Source: Datnioides undecimradiatus (lineage: Eukaryota; Chordata; Actinopteri; Lobotiformes; Datnioididae). From it: 64,000 bases of DNA. The number at the start of each line of letters is the position of its first letter. The stretch's first letter is position 1. The notes under the pieces were generated by a model that saw nothing but the letters and a program-made list of their open reading frames with translations, was not told the origin of the DNA and ran no database searches. Both the position numbers and the translations under genes were made by a program. Positions 62,601 through 64,000 of this stretch are shown one piece after another. The stretch spans positions 4,328,425 through 4,392,424 of the forward strand of contig WARS01000090.1 of assembly GCA_008933995.1 (NCBI GenBank), given 5' to 3'.

Positions 62601-62991
62601 AGCTTCGACGGATTACACCTAAAAATGCTCTACAGAATCATTGTACAGGAGTAGATTAAAAAAACATATTTCAAGTATGTAATAGGGAATATCAAATAGG
62701 GGTTACTGCTAGATGATGGTAATAAAGAGATTACCAATCAATTATCCTAATCTGAATTTAGCATGTTGCCTCAGCTAAAATGTGGCTAAAATAAACTGCG
62801 GTGCCTTGCAGCTAATGAATCACGCTGTGTACTTGGGTCATAGTGAACCAAAAGGTTGCACACGTGCACAAAGAATTTACAGTTGTGGAAAAAGCACCTC
62901 ACGGTTTAAAGACACAGTATTTGTAAGTGGCAGCGTTCAGTGTTACCTGCCAGAGCCAGACGTTTGTAGTCATCAGTTGGTTCTTTTCATC
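59483..62991 (-). CDS. chrnb3: Neuronal nicotinic acetylcholine receptor subunit beta-3, 3' part (six exons)
   Basis: An accessory subunit of heteromeric neuronal nicotinic receptors, placed in the postsynaptic or presynaptic membrane. Exons in this window, - strand, are 62991-62947, 62190-62081, 61985-61472, 60896-60706, 60122-59906 and 59614-59483, encoding 402 residues. Landmarks are [39 protein letters not shown], the Cys-loop ([15 protein letters not shown]), [12 protein letters not shown]1 to M3, and M4. No vicinal Cys pair is present: the loop C region reads [13 protein letters not shown]2 has Val at 9' ([18 protein letters not shown]). Both features fit beta-3 and exclude an agonist-binding alpha subunit. 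Alpha-5 is the nearest alternative and fits less well. The signal peptide and exon 2 lie past 64000. The gene is in tandem with chrna8. Confidence 0.9.
59615..59905 (-). other. chrnb3 last intron
   Basis: 291 bp GT/AG intron with no recognised content. Confidence 0.85.
59906..60122 (-). CDS. chrnb3: chrnb3 exon (variable M3-M4 loop, amphipathic helix)
   Basis: 217 bp encoding YHFPDMEM, an Arg/Gly-rich stretch (PRRGAGRRG), and the conserved [18 protein letters not shown] helix. The acceptor is tcctcag and the donor gtgcgg. In the mammalian gene this belongs to one large exon 5. Confidence 0.88.
60123..60705 (-). other. chrnb3 intron inside the M3-M4 loop, mostly repeat
   Basis: 583 bp. About 470 bp of it is a family A element (60190-60660). 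It separates exons that are fused in the mammalian gene. Confidence 0.8.
60190..60660 (+). repeat. Family A teleost repeat, near full length, in chrnb3 intron
   Basis: The left end has TTGGAAAATACGCAAATTTA, TTTCTTGCGAAGAGTTAGAT and TAAATATGACACTAACGCC. The middle has AAAGGTTCACTAATTAACAT and AAACCAAAGTGTAAAACC. The right end has TCCAGTCGTTATGCCAAGCG and CTAACTCTCCAAAAAGAAAG. Confidence 0.65.
60706..60896 (-). CDS. chrnb3: chrnb3 exon (M3)
   Basis: 191 bp encoding [19 protein letters not shown], the rest of M3 and [17 protein letters not shown] to LCMRGHTDR. The acceptor is tctccag and the donor gtaata. A + strand acidic open frame over this exon is its antisense shadow. Confidence 0.92.
60897..61471 (-). 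other. chrnb3 intron in the M2-M3 loop
   Basis: 575 bp in phase 0 between SSSK and VIPLIG. No repeat or other feature was recognised. Confidence 0.85.
61472..61985 (-). CDS. chrnb3: chrnb3 exon (Cys-loop, M1, M2)
   Basis: 514 bp encoding [14 protein letters not shown], the Cys-loop, loop C without the Cys pair, M1 and M2 to SSSK. The acceptor is ctcccag and the donor gtgggt. Sequons are present at NCS and NAT. Confidence 0.95.
62081..62190 (-). CDS. chrnb3: chrnb3 exon 4 (110 bp)
   Basis: Encodes [20 protein letters not shown] then [16 protein letters not shown] with a split Asn. The acceptor is tttaaag and the donor gtgagt. The 110 bp size is conserved in the family. Confidence 0.93.
62191..62946 (-). 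other. chrnb3 intron 3
   Basis: 756 bp. It contains a strong RE1-like site at 62322-62342. The rest is unremarkable. Confidence 0.85.
62322..62342 (+). promoter_or_regulatory. RE1/NRSE-like element (REST binding site candidate)
   Basis: The sequence TTCAGCACC-AT-GGACAGC followed by AGC matches the classical NRSE at 18 of 21 positions, with both half-sites perfect and canonical spacing. REST silences neuronal genes, including several nicotinic subunits, outside neurons. It lies in chrnb3 intron 3, about 130 bp upstream, in transcript direction, of exon 4. Confidence 0.7.
62947..62991 (-). CDS. chrnb3: chrnb3 exon 3 (45 bp)
   Basis: Encodes [15 protein letters not shown] in phase 0. The acceptor is ttgcag and the donor gtaaca. 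The 45 bp size is conserved. Confidence 0.92.
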
Positions 62992-64000
62992 CTGCAAGAA
63001 GACAGGGAAGCAGTTTTGCTCACTATTTATACATCATAGCGGGGCTTACTGTGAACAAGAAGGGAGGCTAATGAGGAGGTGGGAAGCAAACCGGAAGCTG
63101 CAGACCAAAAGTTGAATGAGACGAAACAAAGTACTTAAACCAAGTTAGAAGGACTCTTTTTTTTGAAGTGGGTTAATTGCTTCTCCTGCTTGCTACTAAG
63201 AAGCACGGTGGAGGTTTAAGGGCCTTGCAGAGTACATTTACAGCATTCAATGAGGCAGACAGACACAAGGTACTCCTGCAAACACTGATAGTACAAACAG
63301 TACAAGTACCGTTGCCTCATTTCCTCCATCTGAAGTATCGTCATACAGTGTACTGCACATAAACAAAGGGGTAAGCATGGACAGATGGTGAAAGGAAGTA
63401 ATAAGAGCAGGGAGACAATGACAGTGATGCATTTGTGGAAGACAGGGAGGTTTTCAGTGGAAGCTGAAACATAGCAAAAGACTAAACCTATGGAACAGAC
63501 TTTGCGGGTTGTCTGCTTTCAAGAGACGCTGAAGCAAACCCGATATCCATCCTCTCTAAACTAAAATTGATCTTTTGTGTTTTTTTTAAAGTCACGGTGG
63601 TTTAGTCAGAATACCACCACAAGATGGCGCTCCTCTAACTGTTATTTCTGCATGGCATAAGTACGCACATCAAATGCTGATGTAGTCAAAATGTGGCCCT
63701 CTGTGGAGTTGTGGGAGCAGCTTTCTGTGTGTCTGTGTGTGTGTCCTTGTGTAAATAATGAATGCGATCTGGTTCCTCCCAGCCTGATGGCCTCATTACT
63801 TCCTCCGAAGCTACGAAAGACCACTTTGGACCTGTCTTTTAACCTCTCTCTTCTTGTTACACTCTCTTCCTGTCTTGGCCCCCTTTAAGTCCCTCAGCTC
63901 CTCCTTGTTTATCCTCACACCTCTGTCTTCAGGAAAGCTTCTGTACTACCGTTCTTCTGTTGAATCCCCCTAATAGCCACCGATTTCCATCTCTCACACA
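62992..64000 (-). other. chrnb3 intron 2 (5' part beyond the window)
   Basis: No exon 2 or signal-peptide frame was found on the - strand to 64000, so the intron continues out of the window. A CTCF/YY1-like word lies at 63617-63631. Confidence 0.7.
63617..63631 (+). promoter_or_regulatory. CTCF-like or YY1-like site
   Basis: CCACAAGATGGCGCT fits the CTCF core CCASYAGRKGGCRSY at 14 of 15 positions. The same word contains AAGATGGCG, a YY1-type site. It is a motif match only. Confidence 0.35.

Overview
The window is vertebrate nuclear DNA, almost certainly from a teleost fish, probably a spiny-rayed one. The evidence is intron-exon genes with GT/AG splice sites, many CA/GT microsatellites, and several interspersed repeat families typical of teleost genomes. 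No bacterial, viral, CRISPR or operon-type feature was seen. Open reading frames outside the spliced exons look like chance or antisense shadows.

Layout. (1) About 149-4315, + strand: the last eight exons of an axonemal dynein heavy chain, best matched from memory to DNAH6, followed by a poly(A) signal near 4472. (2) About 4500-12538: intergenic, repeat-rich, between two convergent genes. (3) 12539-51225, - strand: a complete ten-exon gene for a homomer-type neuronal nicotinic acetylcholine receptor subunit. It encodes 529 residues and matches the alpha-8 subunit (chrna8) better than alpha-7. All splice phases close without a frameshift. (4) About 51226-59380: the chrna8 promoter side and an 8 kb repeat-rich spacer. 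(5) 59483-62991, - strand: the 3' six exons of a second nicotinic subunit, beta-3 (chrnb3). Its first two exons lie beyond base 64000.

The two receptor genes are tandem and co-directional. Alpha-8 carries the full agonist site (vicinal Cys pair, aromatic residues) and an alpha-7-like pore. Beta-3 lacks the vicinal Cys pair and has Val at pore position 9', as expected of an accessory subunit. The dynein gene is functionally unrelated (ciliary inner arm motor).

Points worth a second look: a strong RE1/NRSF-like site in a chrnb3 intron; two introns in chrnb3 that split what is one large exon in the mammalian gene, one of them mostly filled by a repeat; a 302 bp element with TTAA flanks and piggyBac-like ends in chrna8 intron 1; a perfect 66 bp direct repeat 6.5 kb apart in two chrna8 introns; and a TATA-containing candidate promoter for chrna8. 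I found no convincing previously undescribed multi-gene system. Family assignments rest on remembered protein sequences, not on a search.
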